Positions 5,559 to 5,609 of a DNA stretch of 5,609 bases are shown here, piece after piece. Position numbers and translations under genes: made by a program. The stretch is from Saprospiraceae bacterium UBA6168 (lineage in GTDB: Bacteria > Bacteroidota > Bacteroidia > Chitinophagales > Saprospiraceae), in NCBI GenBank assembly GCA_002435785.1, contig DIUC01000098.1, positions 1-5,609 of the forward strand, in the 5' to 3' direction. Each line of letters starts with the position of its first letter. Position 1 is the first letter of the stretch. The notes under the pieces were generated by a model, which saw only the letters and a list, made by a program, of their open reading frames with translations, made no database searches and was not told the DNA's origin.

Positions 5559-5609
5559 TACTTCATTTTTTTGAGCGCTTCTATACTCGACTTTAGCCAA
5601 TTAAGCAGC

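Noticed and set aside
5559..5600. A 14-residue N-terminal extension of protease copy 2 from TTG
   Set aside because: It would place a charged segment (AKVEYRSAQKNE) before the signal peptide and needs a TTG start. The ATG at 5558 gives a clean signal peptide.
1..5609. CRISPR, insertion sequence, phage, toxin-antitoxin or other defence system
   Set aside because: There are no regularly spaced repeats, no transposase or integrase motifs, and no small paired genes of that kind. All coding space is accounted for by proteases, ribosomal proteins and FtsY.

Overview
The window looks like a chromosomal fragment from a member of the Bacteroidota, plausibly a Saprospiria-like lineage (that level is a guess). 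Three things support this. The gene order rpmB - rpmG - small DUF4295 protein - ftsY is typical of this phylum. Two proteins end in a type IX secretion (T9SS) C-terminal sorting domain. No start codon in the window is preceded by a convincing Shine-Dalgarno sequence. Every supported gene is on the minus strand, so transcription runs from high to low coordinates.

Reading in the direction of transcription: positions 5558-2113 hold two tandem, clearly paralogous secreted subtilisin-family (S8) proteases, 590 and 553 residues long and only 11 bases apart. Each has a signal peptide, an N-terminal propeptide-like region, a complete Asp/His/Ser catalytic set and a T9SS type A tail. Positions 1936-1863 hold a tRNA-Arg (anticodon ACG), with a promoter-like element about 100 bases upstream. 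Positions 1742-993 hold three small ribosomal protein genes: bL28, bL33 and a DUF4295 protein (which I recall being named bL38 in Bacteroidota ribosomes). Positions 826-1 hold ftsY, the signal recognition particle receptor, cut off by the window edge about 40 residues before its expected end.

The genes fall into two functional blocks. The protease pair would be exported by Sec and then carried across the outer membrane by T9SS, for extracellular or surface proteolysis. The rpmB-rpmG-DUF4295-ftsY block belongs to ribosome assembly and co-translational membrane targeting. The non-coding parts of that block are the least ordinary sequence here: a terminator-like hairpin plus nine Ts overlapping the rpmB stop codon, a second palindrome before rpmG, a perfect 17-bp inverted repeat between the DUF4295 gene and ftsY, and a degenerate 7-bp tandem repeat touching the ftsY start region. 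I see no CRISPR array, insertion sequence, phage gene or defence system, and no convincing new multi-gene system. No gene-free stretch exceeds 300 bases.
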